Source: Clavelina lepadiformis
Taxonomy: Eukaryota > Chordata > Ascidiacea > Aplousobranchia > Clavelinidae
Direction of reading: 5' to 3'
Assembly (NCBI RefSeq): GCF_947623445.1
Contig: NC_135244.1
Span: 16,864,860-16,928,859, forward strand
Length of the DNA: 64,000 nucleotides
Shown here: positions 1-12,231 of the stretch, in pieces
Layout of the letters: every line of letters begins with the position of its first letter
How positions within the stretch are numbered: the stretch's first letter is position 1
The notes under the pieces: generated by a model
The model's input: only the letters and a program-made list of their open reading frames with translations
Databases searched by the model: none
What the model was told of the DNA's origin: nothing
Position numbers and translations under genes: made by a program

Positions 1-1207
1 TGCCGTTGATGGAGATTACACAGAGGCGTTTGTCCAAGAGGCGTTGGATATGTTTTTTGCCTGCCCAACTAGAGCAGTTGCCAGGTAGGTTACATATATT
101 TTAGTGCCCTCACCAATAAGAAAAGGTTTTATAAAACTCTTTAAAATATGGCGGCCCTGCGATAGAATCTGTTGTTACGACGATAGTTGCGTACAACCAT
201 ATATCATGTACGTATGTTATAGCCAATGTTTTCAATGTAAATATTTGTTAATTGAAATGTATATATATCAAACCAATGAATATTTATCTTGCGCAGAGCT
301 ATGTCTCAAACGTCAGGCTTATATACTCCACCCGTTTATCTTTACGTCAACCAACATCCGCTGGCAGGAGATTTATGCAAGCATTTAAGTCTACCAGAAT
401 CTTTTTGTGGATATGCATTCCATGGATCTGATGTATTGTTTGTTTTCGACGTTGAGGCTGTGACGGGGTTAGTTAACGTCATTAAATCGATTAGGGTTTG
501 AAACTGGTTCAAGATCTGGTTAGATTGGTCATGGACACAAGGAACATACTTATTTACAACACGTTATGTTGGATGTTAATATTATGACAGCAACTCGTAA
601 GTAATGCAAATAAATAGAACTTTAATTTCTTTTTACGTTCTCAGAGATACGCTTTCTGACTCTGACAAAGTTATAGTGAAATTGTTCAGCAAATTTTGGG
701 GGAATTTTGCTTACCACGGAAGCCCGACAACCGATGCAACAGAATGGCCACGATATGTATCAAACGCTCAAGTAAGCAGAGTTGATACCAAAAGTTCATT
801 TAACAATTCACTGAAGATCGCAATAGTTTTAATAAAGGCTTTGGAAAGCTTACATAAGCTCTCTTTATGCAAAGTTGCAAAGTTTGCATTCTTATGTGAA
901 TAATTTGTTCTAGAATCTAGATAATTAGTAATATGACCAAGACAACCAAATCTTTCAAGTACAATTAAATTGATGATTAATATTGTAAATGCTTTATCAG
1001 AAGGGCGGAACTGTAAATGCATGGAGCAACATTCGTCTGAAAGCGCCAAACAGTTCAGTAGAATCGGGTTACAAAGAAGAGTTTTGCGATTTCTGGGACA
1101 ATCTTGATATCTACAGAGGATGGGCGACGTCTATGGAAAGTAGTGATGAGCATGGTGGTGGCCCTTCAGAGAATCAGGAGGAGAACCACAGTCATGAAGA
1201 CCTTTGA
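1..1207 (+). CDS. Type-B carboxylesterase, C-terminal part (5' end outside window)
   Basis: Four exons join in one frame: 1-84 (reading from base 2), 297-467, 645-771 and 1001-1207, about 195 codons plus TGA. They align exon for exon with the last four exons of the two minus-strand esterases in this window. Recognisable parts are the FACPTRA segment, the catalytic-His region GYAFHGSD, KFWGNFAYHGSP, EWPRYVS and the terminal FCDFWDNLD. The Ser and Glu of the triad would lie upstream of the window. Unlike its neighbours it has no Thr-rich stalk or hydrophobic tail. It ends in a short acidic/His tail finishing HEDL, which resembles the HxEL/KDEL-type ER retrieval tails of vertebrate carboxylesterases, though the match is not exact. 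The likely role is ester hydrolysis in the secretory pathway. The family call is firm; the substrate is unknown. Confidence 0.88.
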
Positions 1208-1912
1208 CGTGCTATGTCAGGAAAATTTACAGCACAAGAACATATTAGCGTACTTATGAAAAGTTTGACTAGTCCAAAGAAAACTGAGATGTATTTGTAT
1301 TTGCAAAATACACTCAAAGGATGATCAATTAATACGTATAAACTGATAGTGTGTCATTGAAATTGTACAAAACACATTTAAAAAACTTTCGAAGTTAGAA
1401 TTAATTCAGTACATCTAGCTTCCACAATAATTTGAGGTTATCATATTTGTAAACCGTACAATTTGCATTTGTTATGCTTCAATACCACTTAAGCGTATTT
1501 ATTTCGTTGTGTAGTTTGGATTTAGCTTTATATCATAAAAAGCATAAGTAGCATAATGAACCAACACATGCTTTACATATGCGTAATATGCAATAGCATA
1601 CACATTATCACAGTAACATCATAATGTACTGTACCAGCACACAAAGTAACGTATAATTTTTTATGCCATTGTATATGTGGTACACAACGTAGAGCACAAA
1701 CACATGGGAGATCTCAGAGCTAAAAGCAAAAAGTTCATGTAATAGCAATTTGCTTTTTTGAACCCAGAGGCAAAATGTGAATGGCTGTAAAAACATTTCT
1801 CGCCATAGTCAAGTTCGTATTGTCAGTTGCTCAAGAACAAATGCTTAAGATGGACAGGGTGATTATTAATAATGAATGTGTGGGGTGTTCACTGCCAATG
1901 AATACAAAAGAA
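1208..1912. other. Intergenic, convergent 3' ends
   Basis: About 700 bp of AT-rich DNA between the stop of the + strand esterase and the stop of the - strand esterase. It presumably holds both 3' untranslated regions. I see no further coding signal. Confidence 0.6.
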
Positions 1913-4900
1913 CTATTGGCCAAGCAAATGCAAAAGGTATGTGCAAATAATTGTGTACACGATATACACAGAATAGTTTGCAACAAGCGTGTTACAAGCA
2001 CCGGTAGTGGTCTCCAAGCTGCTTTCCATTGTAGTAGTCGTTGCAGTTATCACTTTTGAGGTTTTAGAAGTGGTAGTGGCTAGTAGTCTGCCCGTTGTAA
2101 TCGTTGTCGGTCGCACTGTTGTAGTTGATGCGTTTGTAGTTTTAGCAGTTGTTAGCATTGGAAACTTATCTGTTGCGATTACAGTTGCCTTTTCAGTTGT
2201 TAATGGTTTAACAACTGGTTTGGTCGGACCAGGCGAAGTAGCGGTTACTTTTGCTGTTTCTTCAATTGACGTGAAATTCATGTAGAAATCGAGCGAGTCC
2301 CAGAAATCACACAAGTCCTGCCTGAAATTGTACTCAGTGGAAGTTGTTGGGGCTTCCAATCGAATGCTTGTCCATTCCTCTATGCTTGGACCGTTCTGAG
2401 TAGTAAGTTAACACACTATAGTAAAAATATTTACAATTACAGCATTCAGCGCTAAAGAATGGTCAACCTTTCAGTTTTTTGAATTGTTTGTAACACATAA
2501 TGAGACCTATTTATTCTAGCACAGATAGGCTGTATACCTTGGTTCCCAACCGCGGCTCTTAGAGCCGCATGCGGCTCCAAGGTAGCTTTCTTGCGGCTCT
2601 CAATGACCCCTGAAAATCCCACAAAAAAATAAAAAATCTATTTGCAACAATTAGGCCGATTATTTTTTGAGTTGTCAAAAAAAGTCAAAAATTGGTCAAA
2701 ATTTATAGCGTTAGGTCAAAATTGTTTACAAATTTCTCATTTTACATCTTACAGTTACACCTTGTAGCCTACTTTATACTGCTGTGAATGGTCCATTGTC
2801 TACTTATTGTGAATCATAAACCGCCTCCTGAATCCTAAACCACAATTGCGCCTCGATTTGACAAAGTTGTTAAAGCTCAAAGCCAATGTCAAGTTGGACA
2901 TTAAATTGATTTGTGTTATTTTTCTTGTTAGTGTTGCTATATTCGTTGGTACATGATTTCATGCTTTAAAATTTTCGTTATAATTACTTGAGTCTTTTCA
3001 TGCGGCTCCATACGTACTATGAAGTTTGAAATTCGGCCCCGACACCAAAAAAGGTTGGGAACCACTGCTGTATACCAATTGTGTTCATAAGCAATAATGT
3101 ATATACCATGCTAGATACGTAAGGTGGCCATTCAGTAAGTTCCTTTGATGGGGCGCCGTAATACGCAAAGTTGCCCCAAAATTTGCTAAACTGGCTAGCG
3201 ACCGCTGTATCGTTTGCAGCAAACACATCACTGCAGAAAACAAGACATTCAAATGATCAAAATTTGCTGCTGCTGTAATGTTAATCATAAAACAGCGAAT
3301 ACATACTCATAAAAAGTATGTTGTTGTTGTTTGTTATGATGTATGATAAAAACTATTTTTCTATATATGTTCTCAATACAGCTATACTTTATTCAATGTT
3401 ATAATCTAATCATATCTAGTAATCAGAACGATATTGAGCCTGTACTGTATATGCTGCTTTTCTATTACCAAACTTATACATGTTAAGTAATTGCTCACCT
3501 TGTTACTGACTCAACGTTGAAAACGTAATATATGTCCAACGTGTGGTAAGCGTATCCGCACAGATCTGGATTCAGGACGCAAGCATCACCCGATAAAGGG
3601 TGGTGATCTACGTACAGATACACTGATGGCTTTGAAAGAGTTGAAGTTTCGGACATAAATCTGCAGACATTACATCGATGGAGCTAGATTAAGTAATCTA
3701 TTGCATTGGTTCTGGAGTAGATCAGCTAAAATGACATTATCATAAAAAATATTTTGGCATGTATACAATCTCTTGTCATTTATCTACCTCAGCCAGCACA
3801 AACTGAAATTTATTTACGCCCTGGCAATGAATCCTCGTTTTAAATTTTTTTAAGAATTTTCAAAAAACCGCACAAATAAAAATAAAAATAAAAATTATAA
3901 CACAAAGTAATCTAACAGCACATCAGCCAAATAACAAGTGTCGGTACCCACCGAGTCAATGCTCTTGTAGGGCAAACGAATAACAGATCAGCAGCTGCTT
4001 GTGCAAGCAAATTGGTATAGTCGTATCCTGGACCTGGGTTACCAGCAAGTTCTGAATATTTCTCAACCACTTTTTCGCCGTTTTCGGGCCCAACAATCCA
4101 ATTTAAGAAACTCTAAAATGTAGTCACAATTTATTAAAAAGTTCGGAATAGTATATATAAAAATATTCAACAATTCAGTTTTTTGCGCATTGAATAAATA
4201 ACGTTTTAAATTTTGATTCTTATAATTTTTCCTAATACATTGCGTATAAGATTTCCTTACATCAGTTAAGTTGAAATGCATGCAAACGTCGAATTGTGAT
4301 AAATTTGTGCACTAAAAATTTGTCGTATGCTTACTTCAAACATGCTAAGTACCAAAATGGTATTTTTTAAAAGAGCGTTAACAAAAGCCTCTTCGTCCTT
4401 CATAACACCGATGATAACTTCCTTGTTGTTTTGCCATTTCCCGGATTGAAAAAAGTCCAGTGGCTGCTCGTTGATCTCCACACCATCCAACACCGGACGG
4501 TAAGGTTCGATGATGAAAAATAGATCTGGATTTTCATTGAACATAAGCGTTTGGACGTGAAGCTCCAGTAACATGTACGCTGGGGCATCCCTGGAAGTGT
4601 ACAGTACTTCATTAACCCTGACTAATTCGACTTCTCGTGTTTTTCGAAAACAAACGTTAAGTCCTTCAGGATAATTACGTTACTTTTTGGCTCGGTTGCT
4701 ACTAACATTAAGCATTGCAGTTCACTTCCTGTACAATTCAACGCTCGTAGCAGTCCTTTTGTGACGGTATTTATAGCTTCTTCCTGGGTAGGATAAGGGA
4801 AAGAGGCAGGATTGCTTTCCATGATCACTCTGTGGAACAATGGTTCGCTCACAGGCGACATCAAGTGGTACATGATTGATTGAGCTCCAGCACTTTGACC

Positions 4901-6269
4901 AAATAAAGTGACCTTAAATTTGAAATCAGACTTTAACAAAAATATGCTTATATATTTTCTAGGATAATAAAAGTTACCAATTTCACAATAACGTACGTTA
5001 TGATGTTACGTGTTTAATATTGTTAAAGTTATGTCGCACTCGGTGGGTTTATCATCTTTTGCAGAAGTTGACATATTTATGTATATTAACCATACCATGG
5101 ATTTGTTTCCTCCAAATTTCTCTATGTTATCCTGCACCCACTGCATTGCCAATTGCTGATCTTTTATTCCCTGGTTTCCTTCAAACAGTCGTGTTCCGTT
5201 TTCATCGAAAACAAGAAATCCAAGCGGTCCTTTCAATGAAGATTTTTAATATCAATCAAACATTTATCTTAATGAATTTGAAAACCAGATTATTCATTTA
5301 CCAAGTCTGTAGTTAACAGAAACTATAATTGTGTTAGTTTGGTGGCTAAGTTTTGCTGCGTCGTAAAACTCCAATGTCCCGCTTCCAGCATAAAATCCGC
5401 CACCATGTAGCCAGACCATCACCGGATTTTTTCCCCCAGGTGGCGATGAAAAGTCGATTGTGGGAGGGACAAACACGTTTAACCGCAAGCAATCTTCAGA
5501 ATACTGAGCACATGTAAGAAGTTAGATGAGTTATTTAAAACCAAGGTTTTTTTGAGAATAAGCGCTTTATGTCAAAATACATTGATATAATTAAATCGGT
5601 TTAAGGACACAATTGAAACTAATGTTAGAGTAAAGGTTTACGTATTTATTGCATTTGTCGTCACTTGTGCAGTTTAGAGGAAATTCAAAACAGTTAACAT
5701 AATCTGGACCCGATCCATCAATTGGGCCTTTGTCATTTCTTGGCACAGGCGCTTTAAATCTAATCAAGAAAAACAAAGATGTATAGTGAAGTTGGCGTAA
5801 ATATTGTTTAATAAAGTAAGTAATTTTTAAACCGTTTGAATTTTTGAACTTAAGTATAAATCACATTTTTGCCATATTTTTCGCAATGTTATTAACAGCT
5901 TGTAGTAATAAAAGTTAAAAATCTTTGATAAGATCGCATATTACTGCAGCAACGTTAAGAAAGCATCTTTGCACTGGAAACAAACCTCAGTTCTCCGATA
6001 GGAGCTTCACCGTACGGGACGCTGTAAAACGCATGACCTTCTGCGGTAGTTGCTCCTGTTACTACTCCACTGGTGGTGTTAACTTTTGGGTTATCAATAA
6101 CGGTTGAGTTTGATATTTTTGTATTTCCTTGAGCACGAATGAAGTGGTCAGTGTTAAACTTCACTCCGCCAATTACTTTGCTCAAGGCAACTTCCAAACC
6201 CATTAAGACGGGGTCTTGACTGGCAAGGGCAAGCATTGGTAAAAATGGCAAAAGTAGAACTAAACGCAT
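1913..6269 (-). CDS. GPI-type carboxylesterase/cholinesterase-family protein, copy A
   Basis: Ten exons in one 709-codon frame: 5986-6269, 5642-5759, 5302-5503, 5096-5229, 4707-4912, 4335-4590, 3952-4112, 3499-3660, 3107-3230, 1913-2395. The start is the ATG at 6269, opening a signal peptide (MRLVLLLPFLPMLALAS). Visible landmarks are VPYGEAPIGELRF, YSEDCLRLNV, the oxyanion loop HGGGF, nucleophile elbow FGQSAG (Ser about 253), KDEEAF (Glu about 381) and GYAYHTLD (His about 493), so the triad is complete. Exon 10 adds a Thr-rich stalk of about 90 residues and a hydrophobic C-terminus (YIVYTIICTYLLHLL) running almost to the stop, as in a GPI-attachment signal. I infer an extracellular, membrane-tethered hydrolase. 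The exon 5/6 junction (4707/4590) is chosen because it fits family spacing best; longer versions are possible. Intron 9 contains a hAT element. Confidence 0.9.
2538..3067. mobile_element. hAT-type non-autonomous DNA transposon in esterase intron
   Basis: The 530-bp element has inverted ends: the right end read backwards is CAGTGGTTCCCAACC and the left end is CTTGGTTCCCAACC. It is flanked by a perfect 8-bp target duplication, CTGTATAC, at 2530-2537 and 3068-3075. The 5' part carries the AGAGCCGCATGCGGCTC hairpin common in hAT families. There is no transposase frame. It lies in intron 9 of esterase copy A and is absent from the matching intron of copy B. Confidence 0.92.
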
Positions 6270-8530
6270 TTTTGTTTTGAAAGAACTGCCAACAAAGCCC
6301 CTAATGCGTAAACACAACTGTTTATAATAAAGATAAATGCATAAAAGTTACGTAACGAAAATAATGTTTTTACAGTTTTGAGTTTTGGATAACTATCTTT
6401 ATACCTGAAATTATTTGATACTGCAAAATGATAAACATTTACTTTAAATTTGTTTTAAATGACTTCAATGCTACCTTACTTCCACTATATGCCAAAGCAA
6501 AAATGTTCAAAGCTACACTAAGGAAACCTTTTCTTGTTTTAATGAAAAAGAATAAATAACGCTCGTGAAAGCTTCAATCCATTCCAAAAAAAACAGCAAC
6601 TGTTGAGTTTGCCAAAGTTTATATTAATAGTTACATATTCCACTGTTACTATGTGATCTTGTTATGTGTAGATGCTTACTTAGCAACACTTACTTAAAAT
6701 AATGTTTCCAGCTCGCAACATTTGTTAACGTTTAACGACGTTTAACATTTTATGTCAATTTATTATCGTCATTAATGCCTCATTTAATATTTATAAGTAT
6801 AAAAAGTTATGTTGATTTATTAAGGCTTCAAGTCTTAAAAGACAATAACAGCAGCCGTTGTTTGCAAAGCGTTTAACGATACAAACAAGTCAAACATCTT
6901 AATTGCAAACATGTTTCGACAAGTTTAAAGTTAGCTTTATTTAGATTCTTTCATGTTTGCTGTAGTTGACAAAAACTTTTTTTAAGATTTGGCTCTGGCA
7001 ACCGCTTAGAAATTTCCAACAATACAGGGGTATGTATTATGTGTGCAAGCCAATATACATCTTCCCCATTTATGGTTGGTTTAGTATTGTAGGGTGTGTA
7101 CTAAATGATACTGATATTCTTAGCTTTATTAAACGTAAAATTATACGTCTGAATTAAATTCAGGAATAAGGATAAGCAAAGTAACACAACCTCATAGCTC
7201 AAATAAGTTCGTTCGTCACAATGCAAACTATGTAGTCTATAACGAAGAGCAATATACCCTCTGCCTGAAACAGAAACAAAGCACAAGAAATAAATAAAAT
7301 ATATCGAGGCGAGTTAACAAAAGAAATATTTCATTACATAGTGTGCATATAGTATTGTCTTAAAAGAAGGTGTATTGTAAAAAAACCATTTGTAACACCA
7401 GCAAATCTAAATAGAGCAAAACACCAGCAAAAAACGTTTCTATATATGTAAAAGTTGTAGCATGCGAAATTGTTACAAAAATAATGTGTCTTCTGCCAGG
7501 TACGTTTTCTACCGCTTTCACGGCCCACTCAAAACCAACAAACGTTGCACAATGCAGCTTGATTGCATTGTTCATGCGAGATTAAAAACTCTTCTCCGAT
7601 CGGGGCTTGAAGTCACAAACAAAATTGTAAAATAAATTAACAAAATATTATAAAAACTGCAACAGGACACCGAAGCAACCAAAATAAGACATGTCCTCCT
7701 TCTGCACCTAAGAAAGTCAAATATCTAAAGGCCACCTTCCTTTCCACAGGACAACTAATCATGCGTAAAGTAAATGCAGGACGCCAATCGGAAAAAGACA
7801 CATAATGGTTAACTCAACTATATCGAGTTACTGAGGCGTTAAACAAAATTTAATAACAATGTGGGCAAAAGAAATCATCGTGATATACTCAAGGTAACAC
7901 TAACAAAATAAACAAAGTGTGAGAAACAGGCGAAAGCAGGAAACAATTGTGCAAAACTATATTTTGCCTCATTAAGCAAGTTGACTTTTAAAACAAGATG
8001 AAGAAGAAATAAAAGAACTAAAACAGGCTTTGTAAGAAAGAGCCATAGAAAATTTTTATTTTGCTTGTTTAGAGTTATGCATATGTTACGTTTGTTTTTG
8101 CCCTATATTTATTGCTTTTTTTCCTTGTGGCCGATTACGCTTTTTCGTGCTTAATTAAGCACATGTGTCTGTTTTCGGCTTGTGTCCGAGAGGTAGACGC
8201 AAGATCAGCTTTATATTGGAGCTCCTGAAATGAGCTGTGTAAAAGAAACTTAACTAAACTCTTTTTAAATAAATGATGTGCGTGTAAATCTGTTAATCTA
8301 AGAGTGAGGACAATAAAAAGTAATACATACCACCAAACCTAGAACAGTATTTTTTCACTCGTAAACGAATTACAAAGCATTTTTCATGAGTTCATGTACT
8401 ACTCATAAGTTTTGCTGTAATGAAGGGATTTTCTGCAGATTTACGCAGTAACCATAATATTTTTTCAATTGGTTTTATTATAAACTATGAAGATAATGAT
8501 TAATAATTGTTTAATACGATATTAATGAAA
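6270..8530. other. Spacer between the tandem esterase genes
   Basis: About 2.3 kb separating the start of copy A from the stop of copy B. It should contain the promoter of copy A and the 3' UTR of copy B. Only short chance reading frames are present. I see no exon with esterase similarity and no transposon ends. Confidence 0.55.
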
Positions 8531-11500
8531 TTATAAATGTTGCTCAATAGTGGCCAATAAAAAACACAAGATTTGTACAAGTGATAGCATACACAATGTA
8601 CCAAAAACATTTGCAATAAGTACACTAGCAGCACCGGTGGTTGTCTCAGTGTTGTCTACTGTTGGTTCTGTCGTCACATCAGCTGACGTAAAGTTCACGT
8701 AAAATCCGAGCGTGTCCCAGAAATCACACAGTTCTTGCCTAAAATCGCTCTCAGTAGAAGTTGTTGGCGCTTCCAAGCGGATGTTTGTCCATTCGTTTAT
8801 GCTTTGGTCGTTCTGAATCGGAAGTTTATGTTTTAGTTATTATATTATTGCAGCAAGTTAAAAATTTGTACATTTATTAATTTGTTTAGAACTGCGTTAA
8901 GAGCTATAACGAATGGTTCAACACTTACAGTTTTCTACGCTGTATGTATCATATAATGAGACCCATTCATTCTTGCATAAACAGCCAGTGTCAATTGTTA
9001 TCATTAACAATATTATACATACCAAGCTTTTGGACACGTAAGGTGGCCATTCAAAAGGTTCCTTTGATGGGGCGCCGTGATAAGCATAGTTGCTCCAAAA
9101 TTTGCTGAACTGGCTAATAGCCACCGCTGTATCGTTTGTAGCAAACACATCACTGCAGAAAACAAGACATTCAAATGATCAAAAATTGATATCATGCTTT
9201 GTGGCCAAAAAAGTATGTTTTAGAAGCAACTATCAGTAATGTTAACCATAAAGCAGCGAATACATACTCATAAAAAGTATATTGTTGTTGTTTCATAAAA
9301 ACCATTATATTACAAATCTTCTCAATACAGTTACCTTATTCAATGCTCTAAAAGCCAGTCATGTCTAGCAATCACAACGATTTCAAACCTGTACTGTATA
9401 TGCTGCTTTTCTATTATCAAACTCATGCATGTTAAGCAATTGCTTACCTTGTAACTGACTCAACGTTGAAAAGGTAAAATATGTCCAACGTGTGGTAAGC
9501 GTATCCGCAACGATCTGGATTCAGGACGCAAGCATCACCCGATAAAGGGTGGTGATCTACGTACAGATACACTGATGGCTTTGAAAGGGTTGAAGTTTCA
9601 GACATAAATCTGCCGATATTACATCGATGGAACAAGATTAAGTTATCTATTGCATTGGTGCTGGGGGTGGCTCAGCTAAAATGACATATTCATAAAAAAT
9701 ACTTTGGCATGTATACAATCTCTTGTCATTTATCTACCTCAGCCAGCACAAACTGAAATTTATTTACGCCCTGGCAATGAATCCTCATTTGAAATATTTT
9801 TATGAGTTTTCAAAATAACTCACATATACAAAGAAAAATTATAACACAAAGTAATCTAACAGCACATCAGCCAAATAACAAGTGTTGTTATACCCACCGA
9901 GTCAATGCTCTTGTGGGACAAACGAATAACAGATCAGCAGCTGCTTGTGCAAGCAAATCAGTATAGTCGTATCCTGGACCTGGGTTACCAGCAAGTTCTG
10001 AATATTTCTCAACCACTTTTTCACCGTTTTCGGGCCCAACAATCCAATTTAAGAAACTCTAAAATGTAGTCAAAGTTTATAACAAATTTCGAAATGCTAT
10101 ATAAAAATGTTCAACAATTTAAGGGTTTTGCGCTATATGACATTGAATAAATAATGTTTTACGTTTTGATTCTTATAATTTTTCCTAATACATTGCATAT
10201 AAGATTTCTTTACATCAGTTAAGTTGAAATGCATGCAAACGACGAATTGTGATAAATTTTTGCACTAAAAATTTGTCGTATGCTTACTTCAAACATGCTA
10301 AGTACCAAAATGGTATTTTTCAAAAGAACGTTAACAAAAGCCTCTTCGTCCTTCATAACACCGATGACAACTTCCTTGTAGTTTTGCCATTTTCCGGATT
10401 GAAAAAAGTCCAGTGGCTGCTCGTTGATCTCCACACCATCCAACACCGGACGGTAAGGTTCGATGATGAAAAATAGATCTGGATTTTCATTGAACATGAG
10501 CGTTTGGACGTGAAGCTCCAGTAACATGTACGCTGGGGCATCCCTGGAAGTGTACAGTACTTCATTAACCCTGACTAATTCGACTTCTTGTGTTTTGCAA
10601 AAACAAACGTTAAGTCCTGCAGGATAATTACGTTACTTTTTTGACCGGTTGCTACTAACGTCAAGCATTGCAGTTCACTCCCTGTACAATTTAACGCTCG
10701 TAGCAGTCCTTTTGTGACGGTATTTATAGCTTCTTCCTTGGTAGGATAAGGGAAAGAGGCAGGATTGCTTTCCATGATCGCTCTGTGGAACAATGGTTCG
10801 CTCACAGGCGACATCAAGTGGTACATGATTGATTGAGCTCCAGCACTTTGACCAAATAAAGTGACCTTAAAATTGAAATCAGACTTTAACAAAAATATGC
10901 TTATATATTTTCTAGGATAATAAAAGTTACCAATTTCACAATAACGTACGTTATGATGTTACGTGTTTAATATTGTTTAAGTTATGTCGCACTCGGTGGG
11001 TTTATCATCGTTTGCAGAAGTTGACATATTTATGTATATTAACCATACCATGGATTTGTTTCCTCCAAATTTCTCTATGTTGTCCTGCACCCACTGCATT
11101 GCCAATTGCTGATCTTTTATTCCCTGGTTTCCTTCAAACAGTCGTGTTCCGTTTTCATCGAAAACAAGAAATCCAAGCGGTCCTTTCAATGAAGATTTTT
11201 AATATCAATCAAACATTTATCTTAATGAATTTGAAAACCAGATTATTCATTTACCAAGTCTGTAGTTAACAGAAACTATAATTGTGTTAGTTTGGTTGCT
11301 AAGTTTTACTGCGTCGTAAAACTCCAATGTCCCGCTTCCAGCATAAAATCCGCCACCATGTAGCCAGACCATCACCGGATTTTTTTCCCCAGGTGGCGAT
11401 GAAAAGTCGATTGTGGGAGGGACAAACACGTTTAACCGCAAGCAATCTTCAGAATACTGAGCACATGTAAGAAGTTAGATGAGTTATTTAAAACCAAGGG

Positions 11501-12231
11501 TTTTTTTTGAGAATAAGCGCTTTATGTCAAAATACATTGATATAATTAAATCGGTTTAAGGACACAATTAAAACTAATGTTAAAGTAAAGGTTTACGTAT
11601 TTATCGCATTTGTCGTCACTTGTGCAGTTTAGAGGAAATTCAAAACAGTTAACATAGTCTGGACCCGATCCATCAATTGGGCCTTTGCCATTTCTTGGCA
11701 CAGGCGCTTTAAATCTTATCAAGAAAACCAAAGATTTATATAGTGACGTGGGCGTAAATATTGTTTAATAAAATAAGTAATTTTTGAACGGTTTGACTTT
11801 TTGAACTTAAGTATAAATAACATTTTTACCATTTTTGCAATGTTATTAACAGCTTGTAAGTTAGTACTAAAGTTAAAAAATTTTGATAAGATCGCATATT
11901 ACTGCAGCAATAATAAAAAAGCATCTTCGTCACTGGAAACAAACCTCAGTTCTCCGATGGGAGCTTCACCGTACGGGACGCTGTAAAACGCATGACCTTC
12001 TACGGTAGTTGCTCCTGTAACTACTCCACTGGTGGTGTTAACTTTTGGGTTATCAATAACGGTTGAGTTTGATATTTTTGTATTTCCATGAGCACGAATG
12101 AAGAGGTCAGCGTTAAACTTCATCCCGTCAATTACGTTGCTCAAGGCAACTTCCAAACCCATTAAGACGGGGTTTTGGTTTGCAAGGGCCAGCATTGTTG
12201 GTAAAAGCGAAAAACCTAAAATAAGCTTCAT
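8531..12231 (-). CDS. GPI-type carboxylesterase/cholinesterase-family protein, copy B
   Basis: Tandem paralogue of copy A with identical intron positions: 11945-12231, 11597-11714, 11255-11456, 11049-11182, 10660-10865, 10288-10543, 9898-10058, 9448-9609, 9023-9152, 8531-8812, giving 645 codons in frame. The start is the ATG at 12231 (signal MKLILGFSLLPTMLALA); the GTG six bases upstream is not needed. The triad is intact: FGQSAG (Ser about 254), KDEEAF (Glu about 382), GYAYHTLD (His about 494). The C-terminal exon is shorter than in copy A: a stub of about 20 Thr-rich residues, then a hydrophobic end (FGTLCMLSLVQILCFLL) consistent with a GPI signal. The middle of the gene, introns included, is nearly identical to copy A, whereas the signal-peptide and tail exons have diverged. 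Confidence 0.9.

Noticed and set aside
1989-2285. 98-codon hydrophobic Val-rich frame on the + strand
   Set aside because: It is the antisense shadow of the Thr-rich stalk exon of esterase copy A; ACN codons read backwards give Val.
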